In this document: piece by piece, positions 33,671-42,760 of the stretch
Position numbering within the stretch: the first letter of the stretch is position 1
Layout: each line of letters starts with the position of its first letter
Assembly (NCBI RefSeq): GCF_020567525.1
Contig: NZ_JAJCVI010000001.1
Coordinates: 434,001 to 498,000, forward strand
Direction of reading: 5' to 3'
Source: Halorubellus salinus
Lineage (GTDB): Archaea > Halobacteriota > Halobacteria > Halobacteriales > Natrialbaceae
DNA length: 64,000 bases
The notes under the pieces: generated by a model
The model's input: only the letters and a program-made list of their open reading frames with translations
Database searches by the model: none
Told to the model about the DNA's origin: nothing
Made by a program: the position numbers and the translations under genes

Positions 33671-34717
33671 ATGAGTCAAGAGTCGTACTCCGAAGGCGAC
33701 CTCCGCAATACCGGTATGTCCCTCAAGCACGACCGCGAGTGGGACTACGAGCTGGACCGCATCGTCGACGCGGTCCACGACCGGGACGCGAAGAAGGTCG
33801 GCCTCCAGTTCCCCGAGGGCCTGAAGCGCCGTGGCCCGGCCGTCGCCGACGACCTCCGCGAACTCGTTCCCGACGACGTCACGATCATGCTATCCGGGCA
33901 GCCGTGCTACGGTGCGTGCGACCTCGACACGTTCCTGATGCGACGCACGGACGTGTTCGTGCACTTCGGGCATTCGCCGATGAAGGAATCGGACAAGATC
34001 ATCTACGTCCCGTTGTTCTCGAACGTGGACGTCGAACCCATCATGGAGGAGTCCCTCGACGAGCTCCCGGACCCCGACGTCGACGACGAGGTCGGCCTCG
34101 TGACGACCGCCCAGCACATGAACCTGTTCGGCGACATGCGCGAGTGGCTCGAGGACCGCGGGTACGAGGTCCACACGCGTCGTGGCGACGACCGGCTCAC
34201 GCACGAGGGGCAGGTGCTCGGCTGTAACTACGCGAGTGCGGACGTCGACGCGGACCACATCCTCTACGTCGGCGGTGGGAAGTTCCACCCGCTCGGATTG
34301 GCGATGGAGCACCCCGAGAAGAAGGTCGTCATCGCGGACCCCGTGAACAACGTCGTGACGGTCGCGGACACGGAGAAGTTCATGAAGCAACGGTACGGTG
34401 CCGTGCATCGCGCGATGGACGCCGAGAAGTGGGGCGTCATCTTCTGTACGAAGATCGGGCAGGGGCGGTTCGACCAGGCCCAGGAGATAATCGACGAGAA
34501 CGACGACGCGTACCTCATCACGATGGACGAGGTGACGCCGGACCGCCTCCGGAACTTCGACATGGACGCGTTCGTGAACACGGGCTGTCCGCGCATCACG
34601 ACCGACGACGGCCCGCAGTTCCACAAGCCGATGCTGACGCCCGGCGAGTACGAGATCGCGGTCGGGAACAAACCGCTCGAGGACCTCTCGTTCGACACGT
34701 TCCACGGTACCTGGTAG
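33671..34717 (+). CDS. dph2: diphthamide biosynthesis enzyme Dph2 (2-(3-amino-3-carboxypropyl)histidine synthase)
   Basis: A 348-residue radical-SAM-type enzyme that transfers the aminocarboxypropyl group of SAM to the target histidine of translation factor aEF2. Three conserved cysteines for the 4Fe-4S cluster are visible, one per domain: GQPCYGACD, VLGCNYASA and NTGCPRITTDDG. Length matches archaeal homodimeric Dph2. ATG 33671 lies 26 bases after the preceding stop, possibly in one transcript. Confidence 0.95.
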   Translation: MSQESYSEGDLRNTGMSLKHDREWDYELDRIVDAVHDRDAKKVGLQFPEGLKRRGPAVADDLRELVPDDVTIMLSGQPCYGACDLDTFLMRRTDVFVHFGHSPMKESDKIIYVPLFSNVDVEPIMEESLDELPDPDVDDEVGLVTTAQHMNLFGDMREWLEDRGYEVHTRRGDDRLTHEGQVLGCNYASADVDADHILYVGGGKFHPLGLAMEHPEKKVVIADPVNNVVTVADTEKFMKQRYGAVHRAMDAEKWGVIFCTKIGQGRFDQAQEIIDENDDAYLITMDEVTPDRLRNFDMDAFVNTGCPRITTDDGPQFHKPMLTPGEYEIAVGNKPLEDLSFDTFHGTW

Positions 34718-34846
34718 CGCCACCGCTCGGCGACCGGTATCCTCGGGTTGTCGGGGCGGAATCGCCCGACACCACCGGTGTTTCAGGGGTTGCAACACGT
34801 CTCGTGGCGTACATACTTCTAGTATCACCCGTTACGTGTAGATGCC

Positions 34847-34887
34847 GCCGGCCGCGGTGCATTGCCCCCGCCCCGTGGCCGGGGTCC
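34847..34887. terminator. strong GC hairpin downstream of dph2
   Basis: CCGGCC pairs with GGCCGG, extended by CGG/CCG, about 130 bases after dph2. It could be a transcript end or part of a small RNA. No long T-run follows. Confidence 0.3.
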
Positions 34888-34902
34888 CCACGCTGGAAAC
34901 TG

Positions 34903-34925
34903 CCCTGATTGCCCTTTCAATCGGG
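34903..34925. terminator. bidirectional terminator-like hairpin between convergent genes
   Basis: GATTG-CCCTTT-CAATC flanked by CCC and GGG overlaps the stop of the convergent regulator gene and could end transcripts from both sides. Confidence 0.35.
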
Positions 34926-35723
34926 CCGAGCGGATTCATCCGCTTCGGCCTGCTCGCCCGGGACGCGAGTAGCCCTCGACCGTAGTGACTCGAACGTGTC
35001 GGTTGCCCACGACACGAACGAGTCGTCCGCGGCGTACGCGAGCGCCACCAACTGATTGTCCGGTCCGTACCCACCGACGAACGCTCTATCGTCCAGTACC
35101 GTCAGCCCGAACCCGGGGTCGTCGTCGAGGACGTACAGCGAGAGCCCGTCGGTGGCGAGCGTTTCGCCGAACTCGTCGCCGGCGTCCTCGCGCTCTGCCT
35201 GCAGGACGTCTCTCGGGATGACGAGTTCGGTGTCGACGCCCGCTTCGAGAAGCTGGTCGTGGCCGAAGTCGAACATCTCGCTGCGGACGGGCGAGAGTCC
35301 GTGCACGCGGTCGGTGTCGCCGGCGGTGAGTTCTTCGACGTACTGCATCACTGGTGCGTGAGGTTTGTCCTGGGCGGTCGTGACGAGTTCGGCGGTCGCG
35401 AGGACGTCGAGCGGTGGGACGCCCTCGGGTGGAATGGTCTCGAGCAGTCGCTCGAAGCGGTCGACGGTCTCCATGCCGGTCCGGAAGTCCTCGAAGCGGT
35501 CGTGGACGAGGACGCCGGCGGTCGTGACGTGGTAGCCGTCGGCGTCCTGGCGAACCCACCCGCGGTCGGTGAGCGCGGAGAGGTTCCGGTGGACGGTGGC
35601 GCGGGAGACGTCGAGTTCGTCGCGAAGGTCGCTCGGCCGAGCGGGCCCGAGCGACTGCAGTGCCCCCAGCACGCGCGAGCGGACCTGTGAGTCCGCGAGG
35701 AACGTAAGCGCGTCGTTGGTCAT
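34917..35723 (-). CDS. winged-helix transcriptional regulator (haloarchaeal type)
   Basis: A 268-residue regulator. Residues 1-75 form a winged helix ([39 protein letters not shown], with [11 protein letters not shown] as the wing). The rest is a ligand-binding or regulatory domain common in haloarchaeal ArsR-like regulators, ending in an acidic tail. ATG 35721-35723 is preferred over the longer frame. Target genes are unknown. Confidence 0.85.
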   Translation of the reverse strand: MTNDALTFLADSQVRSRVLGALQSLGPARPSDLRDELDVSRATVHRNLSALTDRGWVRQDADGYHVTTAGVLVHDRFEDFRTGMETVDRFERLLETIPPEGVPPLDVLATAELVTTAQDKPHAPVMQYVEELTAGDTDRVHGLSPVRSEMFDFGHDQLLEAGVDTELVIPRDVLQAEREDAGDEFGETLATDGLSLYVLDDDPGFGLTVLDDRAFVGGYGPDNQLVALAYAADDSFVSWATDTFESLRSRATRVPGEQAEADESARPD

Positions 35724-35998
35724 CGTCAAAGGTATCCGCGCGAGGGGCAAAAACGTTCGGCTGCGGTCCGGCCGAATATCGACGGACAGCGAGGCGACGC
35801 ACTCGGGCGCGGCGTCGACGAACTCGCTGGAGCGAGCGCGATGCGTTCGACCGGTGGCGAAGCTTCCACCGGGGGCGAAGCTTCGAATGTGGCGACGGCG
35901 AGGGACGACGGCGTCGACGATGCAGGGCCGGTGAGACCGGGACGCTGCTCTCGGGGCGTTCCGAAACCTGTAAACGCACGTCCCGGGTACTGGGTCGT

Positions 35999-36286
35999 AT
36001 GGAACTGCGGGTCATCGAGAACACGGAGGACGAACTCTCCATCGAGATCGCGGGCGAGGACCACACGTTCATGAACGTCCTGAAGGGGACGCTCCTGGAG
36101 GCGGAGAACGTCGGCGCGGCGACGTACGACATGAACCCCGAGCAGTCCGGTGGGCAGACCGAACCGATCCTGACCATCAAGACCGAGAACGGCGCGGACC
36201 CGCTCGAGGAACTCGAAGCGGCGGCAGCGGAGATCCGGTCGAAGACCGCGGCGCTGACGGACGCGTTCGACGACGCGGCAGCCTGA
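35999..36286 (+). CDS. rpo11: DNA-directed RNA polymerase subunit Rpo11 (RpoL)
   Basis: A 95-residue subunit that pairs with Rpo3 to form the assembly platform of archaeal RNA polymerase, equivalent to eukaryotic Rpb11. The conserved [18 protein letters not shown] segment is present, and the C-terminal helix ([18 protein letters not shown]) is the dimer helix. ATG is at 35999, two bases before the end of that line of bases. Convergent with hisF. Confidence 0.95.
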   Translation: MELRVIENTEDELSIEIAGEDHTFMNVLKGTLLEAENVGAATYDMNPEQSGGQTEPILTIKTENGADPLEELEAAAAEIRSKTAALTDAFDDAAA

Positions 36287-36326
36287 ATCGACGTCCTCGC
36301 GGATTCTTCTACGATCTTCCGGGTCG

Positions 36327-37142
36327 TCAGCGACGCATCGGGATGCCGCGTTCGTCGAGGCGGCGCTTGCACTCCTCGACGCTGTACTCGTCGAAGTGGA
36401 AGATGCTCGCGGCGAGCGCGGCGTCGGCGCCAGCGTCCGTGAACACGTCGTACATGTCGTCGGGGCTCCCGCACCCGGAGGACGCGATGACGGGCGTGGT
36501 GACGTTGTCGCAGACGGCCTTCGTGAGCGGGATGTCGTAGCCGTCCTTGGTGCCGTCGGCGTCGATGGAGTTCACGAACAGCTCGCCGGCGCCGCGGGAC
36601 TCGGCCTCGCGCGCCCACTCGACGACGTCGAGCCCGGTGCCTTCGCGCCCGCCCTTGACGGTGCATTCGAACCAGCAGGATTCCCCGTCGACGTCGACGT
36701 AGTGCTCGCCGTTCTCGTCGAACCGGCGGCGTGCGTCGACGCTGATGACGATGCACTGGTTGCCGAACGCCCGCGCGCCCTCGTCGATGAGGTCGGGGTT
36801 CGCGATGGCGCCGGAGTTGATGGAGACCTTGTCCGCGCCCGCTCGCAGCGTCTCCTTGACGTCGGCTTTCGTTCGGATGCCGCCGCCGACGGTGAGCGGG
36901 ATGAACACCTCGTCGGCGACCGCGGAGACGGTGTCGAGCATAGTCTCGCGGCCGTCGGCGCTCGCGGTGATGTCGAGGAACACGAACTCGTCGGCGCCGG
37001 CTTCGTTGTACCGCTTTGCCATCTCGACGGGGTCGCCGGTGTACTCGAGGTCCTCGAAGTTCACGCCCGTGTATACGGCGGGGTTGCCGTCGTCGTCGAG
37101 GTCGACGTCGATGCAGGGGATGACGCGCTTCGTGAGAGTCAC
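36327..37142 (-). CDS. hisF: imidazole glycerol phosphate synthase cyclase subunit HisF
   Basis: A 271-residue (beta-alpha)8 barrel enzyme of histidine synthesis that closes the imidazole ring to give IGP and AICAR, using ammonia from HisH. Catalytic aspartates are in CIDVDLD (Asp12) and VISVDARR. Phosphate loops ([19 protein letters not shown]) are present. The start is GTG 37140-37142. hisH is not in the window, so the histidine genes are dispersed, as usual in haloarchaea. Confidence 0.95.
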   Translation of the reverse strand: MTLTKRVIPCIDVDLDDDGNPAVYTGVNFEDLEYTGDPVEMAKRYNEAGADEFVFLDITASADGRETMLDTVSAVADEVFIPLTVGGGIRTKADVKETLRAGADKVSINSGAIANPDLIDEGARAFGNQCIVISVDARRRFDENGEHYVDVDGESCWFECTVKGGREGTGLDVVEWAREAESRGAGELFVNSIDADGTKDGYDIPLTKAVCDNVTTPVIASSGCGSPDDMYDVFTDAGADAALAASIFHFDEYSVEECKRRLDERGIPMRR

Positions 37143-37292
37143 GGTTACTACCTCCACGTGCGAGGCGGTCGGACAAAAGGAGTCCGCTCGCGACAGGGCA
37201 CGCGAGCGGTGGTCGGTAGGGCACGTCGGGCGTCGGCGGGCCGCTGGCGTGGAACCTACAAGTACCCGGGGTGCGTCGGTTCGCGCAGTTCG

Positions 37293-38174
37293 ATGAAGCG
37301 TTATCCTGGGGTTCCGGACGCGACCGAGGTCCTGCCGGGGTTCGCGGACGACGGCGGGCACCTCTGGGTGCAGGAGCTGGTCGCGGGCGAGTTGTTCCGG
37401 TTCCAGCTCGAGGCGTCGGGCGCGCTCCGGTTCGGGACGCGCCGTCGCGAGTTCCCGGCGGCCGAGGCGCCGCTCCGATTCCGGCACGCGGTCCAGTACG
37501 TCCGCGATTCGCTCGACGCGAGCGCACTCCGCGACGCGGTCGCGGACGTCGAGTCGGTGACGTTCTTCGGCGTCGCCACCCAGTACGCGGGGTATCCCTA
37601 CGACTGGGGGCGGGCGCCATCGGTCCTCGGCGTCGACGTCTGGGACGCGGACCGCGAGGCGCTCCTGCGCGTCGACGCGACCGAGCGCGCGTTCGAGGCG
37701 TTCGGCCTCGACCCGGTGAACGTCCTCCGGAAGGAGGTGCACGTCCGCGACTACGGGTTCGCGGACGAACCGCGGCCGGATTCGGCGTGGTACGACGGCC
37801 CGGCTGCGGGCGTGGTCGTCCGGAAGAAGACCGGCGAACGCCTCGCCATCCGGGATGCGGACGGTTCAGCGCCCGAGCAGGGCCTCGACCGCGACCGCGA
37901 GGTGGCGGACGCTGCGGTGGCCGCCGCGGCGACGGCGACCGCGGCGCGGTTCGAGCGCGTCGCGGCGACCGTCCGCGACCGCGGGTTCCCGCTGTCGTTC
38001 GACAGCGTCTACGACCGGTTCCTGGCTGCGATCTACCGCGAGGAACACGACTGGCTGCTGGACGAACCCTCGGGTGGTGGGACGGCAACGGGCCGCGGGT
38101 TCGACCTCGGCGCGTTCCGGGACGCGGTCGCACAGCGCACGAGCGAACTGCTCCGAAACGTCGACGGCGCGTGA
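37293..38174 (+). CDS. RNA-ligase-like nucleotidyltransferase-fold protein
   Basis: A 293-residue protein with the layout of a small DNA/RNA ligase core. GHLWVQELVAGELFRFQLEA occupies the motif I region and AAGVVVRKKTGERLAIRD resembles motif IV-V (the EGVVVK-like strand). The adenylated lysine expected in motif I (K-x-D-G) is not visible, with ELVAGEL in its place, so catalysis is doubtful. Acidic composition, soluble. It might be a ligase that uses another residue or a binding protein derived from one. Confidence 0.7.
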   Translation: MKRYPGVPDATEVLPGFADDGGHLWVQELVAGELFRFQLEASGALRFGTRRREFPAAEAPLRFRHAVQYVRDSLDASALRDAVADVESVTFFGVATQYAGYPYDWGRAPSVLGVDVWDADREALLRVDATERAFEAFGLDPVNVLRKEVHVRDYGFADEPRPDSAWYDGPAAGVVVRKKTGERLAIRDADGSAPEQGLDRDREVADAAVAAAATATAARFERVAATVRDRGFPLSFDSVYDRFLAAIYREEHDWLLDEPSGGGTATGRGFDLGAFRDAVAQRTSELLRNVDGA

Positions 38175-38265
38175 GGCGTCGCCGGCCGCGAATCCACTTC
38201 CGACGCGGCGGTCCCCTCGACTCGAACGGCAAGGTTCTTGCGACGGTCGCCCCTCGATTGCGACG

Positions 38266-39324
38266 ATGTCGCTGCTGAGTCCGTTCGTGAACTCGATGCC
38301 CGTCGCCGCCGCGTTCGTGCTCGGGTCGCTCGCGGTCATCTGGAAAGGCAGCGAATGGCTGGAACACTCGGCGGCGAACCTCTCGCTGTACTACGGGCTG
38401 CCGCCGGTCGTACACGGCGCGCTGGTCGTCGCCGTCGGGTCGTCGTTCCCCGAGCTCTCCTCGGCGGTCATCGCGACGTGGCTGCACGGCGAGTTCGGAC
38501 TGGGCGTCGGCGCCATCGTCGGGTCCGCGATCTTCAACATCCTCGTCATTCCCGCGCTCTCCTCGCTCGCGGTCGAGCACCGCGTCCAGGCGAACCGCGA
38601 CATCGTGTTCAAGGAGGCGCAGTTCTACATGCTCTCGGTCGCGGTCGTCCTGATCACGTTCTCGCTCGCGGTCATCTACAACGCGACGCCCGACGGCGAC
38701 CTGACGGGCGTCGTCACGCCGACGCTCGCCCTGCTCCCCATCTCACTCTACGGCCTGTACCTCTTCATCCAGTACCAGGACACGAGCGAGTACGACGCGG
38801 AGGACCCGCCCGCGGACCTCGACGTCGTCAAGCAGTGGGGGTTCCTCGCGCTCAGCCTGGCGACCATCGGCATCGCCGTCGAGGCGCTCGTCTCCGGTAT
38901 CACGTTCGCCGCGTACCAGATTTCGCCGGACCTCGTCTGGGTGTGGGGGCTGACCATCATCGCGGCCGGCACGAGCCTCCCGGACACGCTCGTCTCCGTC
39001 CGGGCGGCCAAGGCCGGCGAGTCCGCGACGAGTCTCGCGAACGTCCTCGGGAGCAACGTGTTCGACCTCCTCATCGCGGTGCCCGCGGGCATCGTGGTCG
39101 CTGGCCTCGTCGGGAACGCGGTCGTCGTCGACTTCGCGGTCGCGGTCCCGATGATGACCGCGCTCACGGTCGCGACGGTGTTCCTGTTCACGCTCCTCCG
39201 CACGGACCTCCACCTGACGAACAACGAGGCGTACTTCCTCTTGCTCGCGTACGCGACGTTCATCGCGTGGCTGTTCCTCGGCATCTTCGACCTGTCGCCG
39301 ATACCGGTCCCGAGGTCGTCCTGA
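38266..39324 (+). CDS. CaCA-family sodium/calcium exchanger
   Basis: A 352-residue integral membrane protein with two homologous halves. The alpha-repeat signatures are GSSFPELSSAVIATW in the first half and AAGTSLPDTLVSVRAA followed by GSNVFDLLIAVPAG in the second. These are the ion-binding repeats of YrbG/NCX-like exchangers that extrude Ca2+ using the Na+ gradient. About ten membrane segments are seen. ATG 38266 precedes MSLLSPFVNSMPV. Confidence 0.9.
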   Translation: MSLLSPFVNSMPVAAAFVLGSLAVIWKGSEWLEHSAANLSLYYGLPPVVHGALVVAVGSSFPELSSAVIATWLHGEFGLGVGAIVGSAIFNILVIPALSSLAVEHRVQANRDIVFKEAQFYMLSVAVVLITFSLAVIYNATPDGDLTGVVTPTLALLPISLYGLYLFIQYQDTSEYDAEDPPADLDVVKQWGFLALSLATIGIAVEALVSGITFAAYQISPDLVWVWGLTIIAAGTSLPDTLVSVRAAKAGESATSLANVLGSNVFDLLIAVPAGIVVAGLVGNAVVVDFAVAVPMMTALTVATVFLFTLLRTDLHLTNNEAYFLLLAYATFIAWLFLGIFDLSPIPVPRSS

Positions 39325-39420
39325 CCGCCGGGCCCGACGACCGGCCGCAGCCGACGTCCCGTCGATCCGGAGCGCTCGGGGATGACAATCGTCAAGTGCG
39401 GGCGTGCGGAACGTCGGCGT

Positions 39421-39579
39421 ATGAGCGACGACTCTCACCACGAGGACCACCACGAAGGCGGAACCGAGGGCCGCGTCACCTCGCCGATGCAGGACTACAC
39501 GACGGGGCAGGTCGCGCGCGGCGCGGTCGTGCTCGTCGTCGGCTTGCTGTTGACGTTCGGTATCGGCTTCGCGCTCTGA
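39421..39579 (+). CDS. small single-span membrane protein, DUF7550-like
   Basis: A 52-residue protein: a histidine-rich hydrophilic N-terminus (SHHEDHHEGG), then RVTSPMQDY and one membrane helix (GAVVLVVGLLLTFGIGFAL). The pattern matches small haloarchaeal proteins I associate with DUF7550. Function unknown; the histidines could bind metal. Confidence 0.7.
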   Translation: MSDDSHHEDHHEGGTEGRVTSPMQDYTTGQVARGAVVLVVGLLLTFGIGFAL

Positions 39580-39633
39580 CCGGACGACAGAGGCGTTCTC
39601 CAGCGTTCGTTGGCTTCGGTAGCGTCGGCGCTG

Positions 39634-39996
39634 TCAGGCGAGCGTGGCGAGGGCGAAGCCGAGTGCGGCGGCGGCGAGTGCGAGTGCGAGGGTGCCGAAC
39701 GCGTTCGCGGCGGCGATGCGCGTGCTGCGAGTCTGGCGGTCGACGGTCTCGAACGCGAACGTGGAGAACGTGGTGAACGCGCCGCAGGCGCCGGTGCCGA
39801 CGAACAGGAGGGCGTCGCCGCCGAGGACGCCGGCGGCGCCGAGGCCGGTCGCGAACCCGAGGACGAGGCTCCCGAGGACGTTCACGCCGAGCGTCGCGCG
39901 CGGAATCGCGGTGGTGTTGTCGACGCGCTCGTAGACGGCGTGGCGGGCGACGGCGCCGAGTGCACCGCCGAGCCCGACGAGGTACGCGGGGTTCAC
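39634..39996 (-). CDS. crcB: fluoride ion channel CrcB/Fluc, second subunit
   Basis: A 120-residue protein with four membrane helices. Signature residues GALGAVARH, NVLGSLVLGF and GTGACGAFTTFSTFAFE match Fluc channels that expel fluoride. It starts at GTG 39994-39996, overlapping the stop of the other crcB gene by 4 bases. Paired short genes usually form heterodimeric channels. Confidence 0.92.
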   Translation of the reverse strand: MNPAYLVGLGGALGAVARHAVYERVDNTTAIPRATLGVNVLGSLVLGFATGLGAAGVLGGDALLFVGTGACGAFTTFSTFAFETVDRQTRSTRIAAANAFGTLALALAAAALGFALATLA

Positions 39997-40382
39997 GCCT
40001 CGACCCTCGCTGCGAGTGCGAGCGCGACGTGGCGGCCGACGAGGACGCCGATGATGCCGAGCGCGTAGTTCCCGGCGACGTTCCCGGCGGCGACGAGCGG
40101 TGCGGCCTGATAGGTCTGGACGGCGAACGTCGAGTACGTCGTGAGCGAGGAGAGGAAGCCGGTGCCGACGGCGGTCCGCATCGGGCCGGAGAACACGCCG
40201 AGGTACGCTTGCTCGTAGAGCAGGAACCCGAGGAGTGCGCTCCCGAGCGCGTTCACGGCGAGCGTCGCGGGGAGTGCGCCGAACGCGCCGTCGACGACGT
40301 ACCGGGCGTTCGCGCCGGCGAACCCGCCGAGTGCGACGAGCGCGTACGTCTCCACGGTCGCGAGCGGGTGGCCGTCGGTCAT
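39993..40382 (-). CDS. crcB: fluoride ion channel CrcB/Fluc, first subunit
   Basis: A 129-residue four-helix membrane protein with GGFAGANARYVVDG, NALGSALLGFLLYE and GFLSSLTTYSTFAVQT. It is the first gene of the crcB pair and overlaps its partner by 4 bases. A T-rich element near 40407-40413 (minus strand) is at promoter distance. A four-unit 15-base repeat lies just upstream. No fluoride riboswitch motif is seen. Confidence 0.92.
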   Translation of the reverse strand: MTDGHPLATVETYALVALGGFAGANARYVVDGAFGALPATLAVNALGSALLGFLLYEQAYLGVFSGPMRTAVGTGFLSSLTTYSTFAVQTYQAAPLVAAGNVAGNYALGIIGVLVGRHVALALAARVEA

Positions 40383-40417
40383 CGGAAACGAGTCCGCGAC
40401 CGGACGGCAAAAACCCG

Positions 40418-40477
40418 GCGAGTCACGACCAGGCGAATCCCGACCAGGTGAGTCCTGACCACGCAAGTCCCGACCGG
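40418..40477 (-). repeat. 15-base tandem repeat (four units) upstream of crcB
   Basis: Units at 40418, 40433, 40448 and 40463 follow GCGAGTCCCGACCAG with one to four changes each. It lies 36-95 bases before the crcB start, where it could bind a regulator or be a simple minisatellite. Confidence 0.75.
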
Positions 40478-40505
40478 TCGGTTCGGTGGGGCGACCGTGG
40501 AGCGG

Positions 40506-41306
40506 TCAGCCGAGTGCGTTCGCGACGGTGATTGCGTAGTGGATCTGTGCGATGCCGGCGACGACGAGGAGGACGCCGGCGATGCGCGTGATGCGGCCGG
40601 TGCTGGCGCGCAGGCGGTCGACGACGGCGGTGTGGCCGAGCGCGGCGGCGAGCGTCACGGCGCCGAGCGCGAGGACGAGTCCGAGCGCGTACAGGCCGAC
40701 GACGGACGCGGCGACGAGTGGACCGCGGGAGACGCCGGCGAGTGCGACGCCGACGAACACGGGCGCGCTGCAGCCGGCGGCGGCGACGCCGTACGTGACG
40801 CCGAACGCGAAGAATCCGGCGGGGGAGCGCGAGCGTTCGGCCAGGTGGACGGAGACGTCGCCGAACGTCCGGCCGCTCGCGAACGCGACGCCGACGAGGA
40901 CGACGACGGCGCCGACGACGAGCTCCAGTTCGCCCGCGAACGACGCCACGCCCGCGCCGAGGGCGGCGACGACCGCGGCGAACGCGACGAAGACGACGGT
41001 CGCGCCGAGGCCCGTGACGCCCGCGACGAATCCCGCACGCCGCAGCGACGGTCTCGCCGCCGTCGGCGTCGCACCGCCGTCAGCCGTCGCACCACCGTCA
41101 GCCGTCGCACCACCGTCAGCCGTCGCACCGCCGTCAGCCGTCGCACCACCGTCAGCGACCGTCCCCTCAGGTCCGCCACTGCTCGACGCGTCGGTGTTCG
41201 CGCCGACGAAGAACGCGACGTACCCCGGCAGGAGCGGGAACGCGCAGGGGGCGGCGAACGCGAGCGCGCCGGCGGAGAACGCCAGCACGAACAGCGGGTC
41301 TATCAT
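40506..41306 (-). CDS. ccdA: CcdA/DsbD-type thiol-disulfide transmembrane electron transporter
   Basis: A 266-residue protein with about six membrane helices. Redox cysteines lie in APCAFPLLPGY (helix 1) and AAGCSAPVF (helix 4), the hallmark of CcdA, which carries electrons across the membrane to extracytoplasmic thioredoxins for cytochrome c maturation. A loop after helix 1 holds five copies of ADGGAT encoded by 18-base repeats. The upstream thioredoxin-like lipoprotein overlaps its start by 4 bases and is the likely partner. Confidence 0.9.
   Translation of the reverse strand: MIDPLFVLAFSAGALAFAAPCAFPLLPGYVAFFVGANTDASSSGGPEGTVADGGATADGGATADGGATADGGATADGGATPTAARPSLRRAGFVAGVTGLGATVVFVAFAAVVAALGAGVASFAGELELVVGAVVVLVGVAFASGRTFGDVSVHLAERSRSPAGFFAFGVTYGVAAAGCSAPVFVGVALAGVSRGPLVAASVVGLYALGLVLALGAVTLAAALGHTAVVDRLRASTGRITRIAGVLLVVAGIAQIHYAITVANALG
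41068..41157 (-). repeat. in-frame 18-base tandem repeat inside ccdA (five units)
   Basis: Units of GTCGCACC(G/A)CCGTCAGC(C/G) at 41068, 41086, 41104, 41122 and 41140 encode a repeated ADGGAT loop. As the unit is a multiple of three, copy-number change keeps the frame. Confidence 0.9.
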
Positions 41307-41845
41307 CGCGGGCTCGGCTCCTCGAGGTCACCGGCGGCCGCGGCCTCGTCGATGGCGGCGACCACCGCTTCTTTGCGGGCGACGCCGACGTGCCGCCAGA
41401 CCTCGCTCCCGGGACCGCCGCCGGGTGGGAGGACGAGCGTCGTCGGGAGCCGCGGTGCGCTGTACGTGCTCGTCGCGCGCGCCTCTGGGTCCATGACCGC
41501 GGGCCAGTCCCCGCCGTAGTCGTCCCACCACTGCCTGATGCCGTCCTGGCTCCGTTCGTTCGTCACGGAGACGACGTACGCGTCCGGGCGCTCCTGTGCG
41601 GCCGCCCAGATGGTGTCGAGTTGCGGGATGCAGGGCGCGCACCACGTCGCGAAGAAGTCGAGGACGATGGGGCGGTCGGCGACCGCGAGCGGGACGCGGT
41701 CGGGGCCCGGACCGGCGGCGCGCTCCAGTTCGATGGCGTCGACGGCGTCGCCACCGCCGCCGAGACGCCCCAGGCAGCCGGCGAGCCCGACGCTCGCGGC
41801 GACCGCGCCACTTCGGAGGAGTCGTCGACGGGAGAGCGGTTCCAT
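41303..41845 (-). CDS. TlpA/ResA-like thioredoxin lipoprotein
   Basis: A 180-residue exported protein. A twin-arginine leader (SRRRLLRSGA) and lipobox (SVGLAGC, Cys24) anchor it outside the membrane. The thioredoxin domain has FFATWCAPCIPQL with active-site WCAPC and the cis-proline region RLPTTLVLPPG. It probably reduces or oxidises extracytoplasmic thiols with electrons from CcdA, whose gene it overlaps by 4 bases. Confidence 0.92.
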   Translation of the reverse strand: MEPLSRRRLLRSGAVAASVGLAGCLGRLGGGGDAVDAIELERAAGPGPDRVPLAVADRPIVLDFFATWCAPCIPQLDTIWAAAQERPDAYVVSVTNERSQDGIRQWWDDYGGDWPAVMDPEARATSTYSAPRLPTTLVLPPGGGPGSEVWRHVGVARKEAVVAAIDEAAAAGDLEEPSPR

Positions 41846-41945
41846 ACGAGTCCTACGACGACTGGAGGTATCGGGCTAGCGGGGGTGTGAGTGACTCACG
41901 CACTACCGCCCTGCGTTCATGCGTCGACGGCGCGTACCGCGTTGC

Positions 41946-42752
41946 ATGAATCGGCGTGCCCTCCTGCGAGCGACGGCGGGGGTCGGCCTTGGTGGACTCG
42001 CGGGCTGCCTCGACGTCGCGAGTTCGTTCGGCGCGGACCGCGACACGGCGAGCGGGCGCGACGGACCGGGAACGGGCGGCGAGGACGGCTATCCGTCGCT
42101 CGCCCAGACGGGGTTCCCGCCGACGGTCTGCGAGGAGTCGACGCAGCCGTGGGCGCTCCTCGAGATCGACGACCCGCAGTTCGCGAGCGACTGGCCGCCC
42201 GACGTCGACGAGCGGTACGCGGACGACGGCCGGCTCGACGACACGCAGGTCGTCGTCGGCCTCACGGGCGGCGACCGACCGCGCGCGTACCCCGTGACGG
42301 TCCTGTGGCGCCACGAGGTCGTCGAGGACGCGTACGCTGGCGAACCGCTGCTGGTGACGTACTGTTCGCTGTGCCGGAGCGGGATGGTGGCGTCACGGGT
42401 CGTCGCGGGCGAGACGCGGTCGTTCCGCGCGACCGGCCTCCTCTGGCGGCCCGAGGACGTGTTCGCCGCGGCCGCCGAGGAGGACGACCGGTCGTTCGGC
42501 GCGACGGTGCGGGACACCGACGTCGGCGTCCGGAACGCGGGGAACCTCGTGCTGGTCGACCGCGAGAGCGGGAGCTACTGGAGTCAGTTGCTCGCGCGCG
42601 CCATCTGCGGGCCACTGGAGAACGAGGCGCTCACGATTCGACCGTCGCGCGTCGCCACGTGGGGCGCGTGGCGTCGCGAACACCCGGATACGGACGTGTT
42701 GCTGCCACCGCCGTACTCCGGCGTCGACGAGACCGGTGCGGAGAGACGGTGA
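41946..42752 (+). CDS. DUF3179-domain lipoprotein
   Basis: A 268-residue exported protein with leader MNRRALLRATAGVGLGGLAG and lipobox cysteine 21. The body matches DUF3179: ARPYPVTVLWRHEVVED-type sequence (RAYPVTVLWRHEVVEDAY), then LLVTYCSLCRSGMVASR, then FRATGLLWRPEDV. The CSLC motif could bind metal or be redox active. ATG 41946 is chosen over an upstream ATG at 41919 that would disrupt the leader. Function unknown. Confidence 0.88.
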   Translation: MNRRALLRATAGVGLGGLAGCLDVASSFGADRDTASGRDGPGTGGEDGYPSLAQTGFPPTVCEESTQPWALLEIDDPQFASDWPPDVDERYADDGRLDDTQVVVGLTGGDRPRAYPVTVLWRHEVVEDAYAGEPLLVTYCSLCRSGMVASRVVAGETRSFRATGLLWRPEDVFAAAAEEDDRSFGATVRDTDVGVRNAGNLVLVDRESGSYWSQLLARAICGPLENEALTIRPSRVATWGAWRREHPDTDVLLPPPYSGVDETGAERR

Positions 42753-42760
42753 AATCCAGG

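Noticed and set aside
35086-38580. 1164-codon minus-strand open frame
   Set aside because: It runs through rpo11 and other clear genes and is arginine/proline-rich nonsense; long antisense frames are normal at this GC content.
40383-40500. Fluoride riboswitch upstream of crcB
   Set aside because: The conserved crcB-motif sequence was not found; only a tandem repeat and a likely promoter are present.
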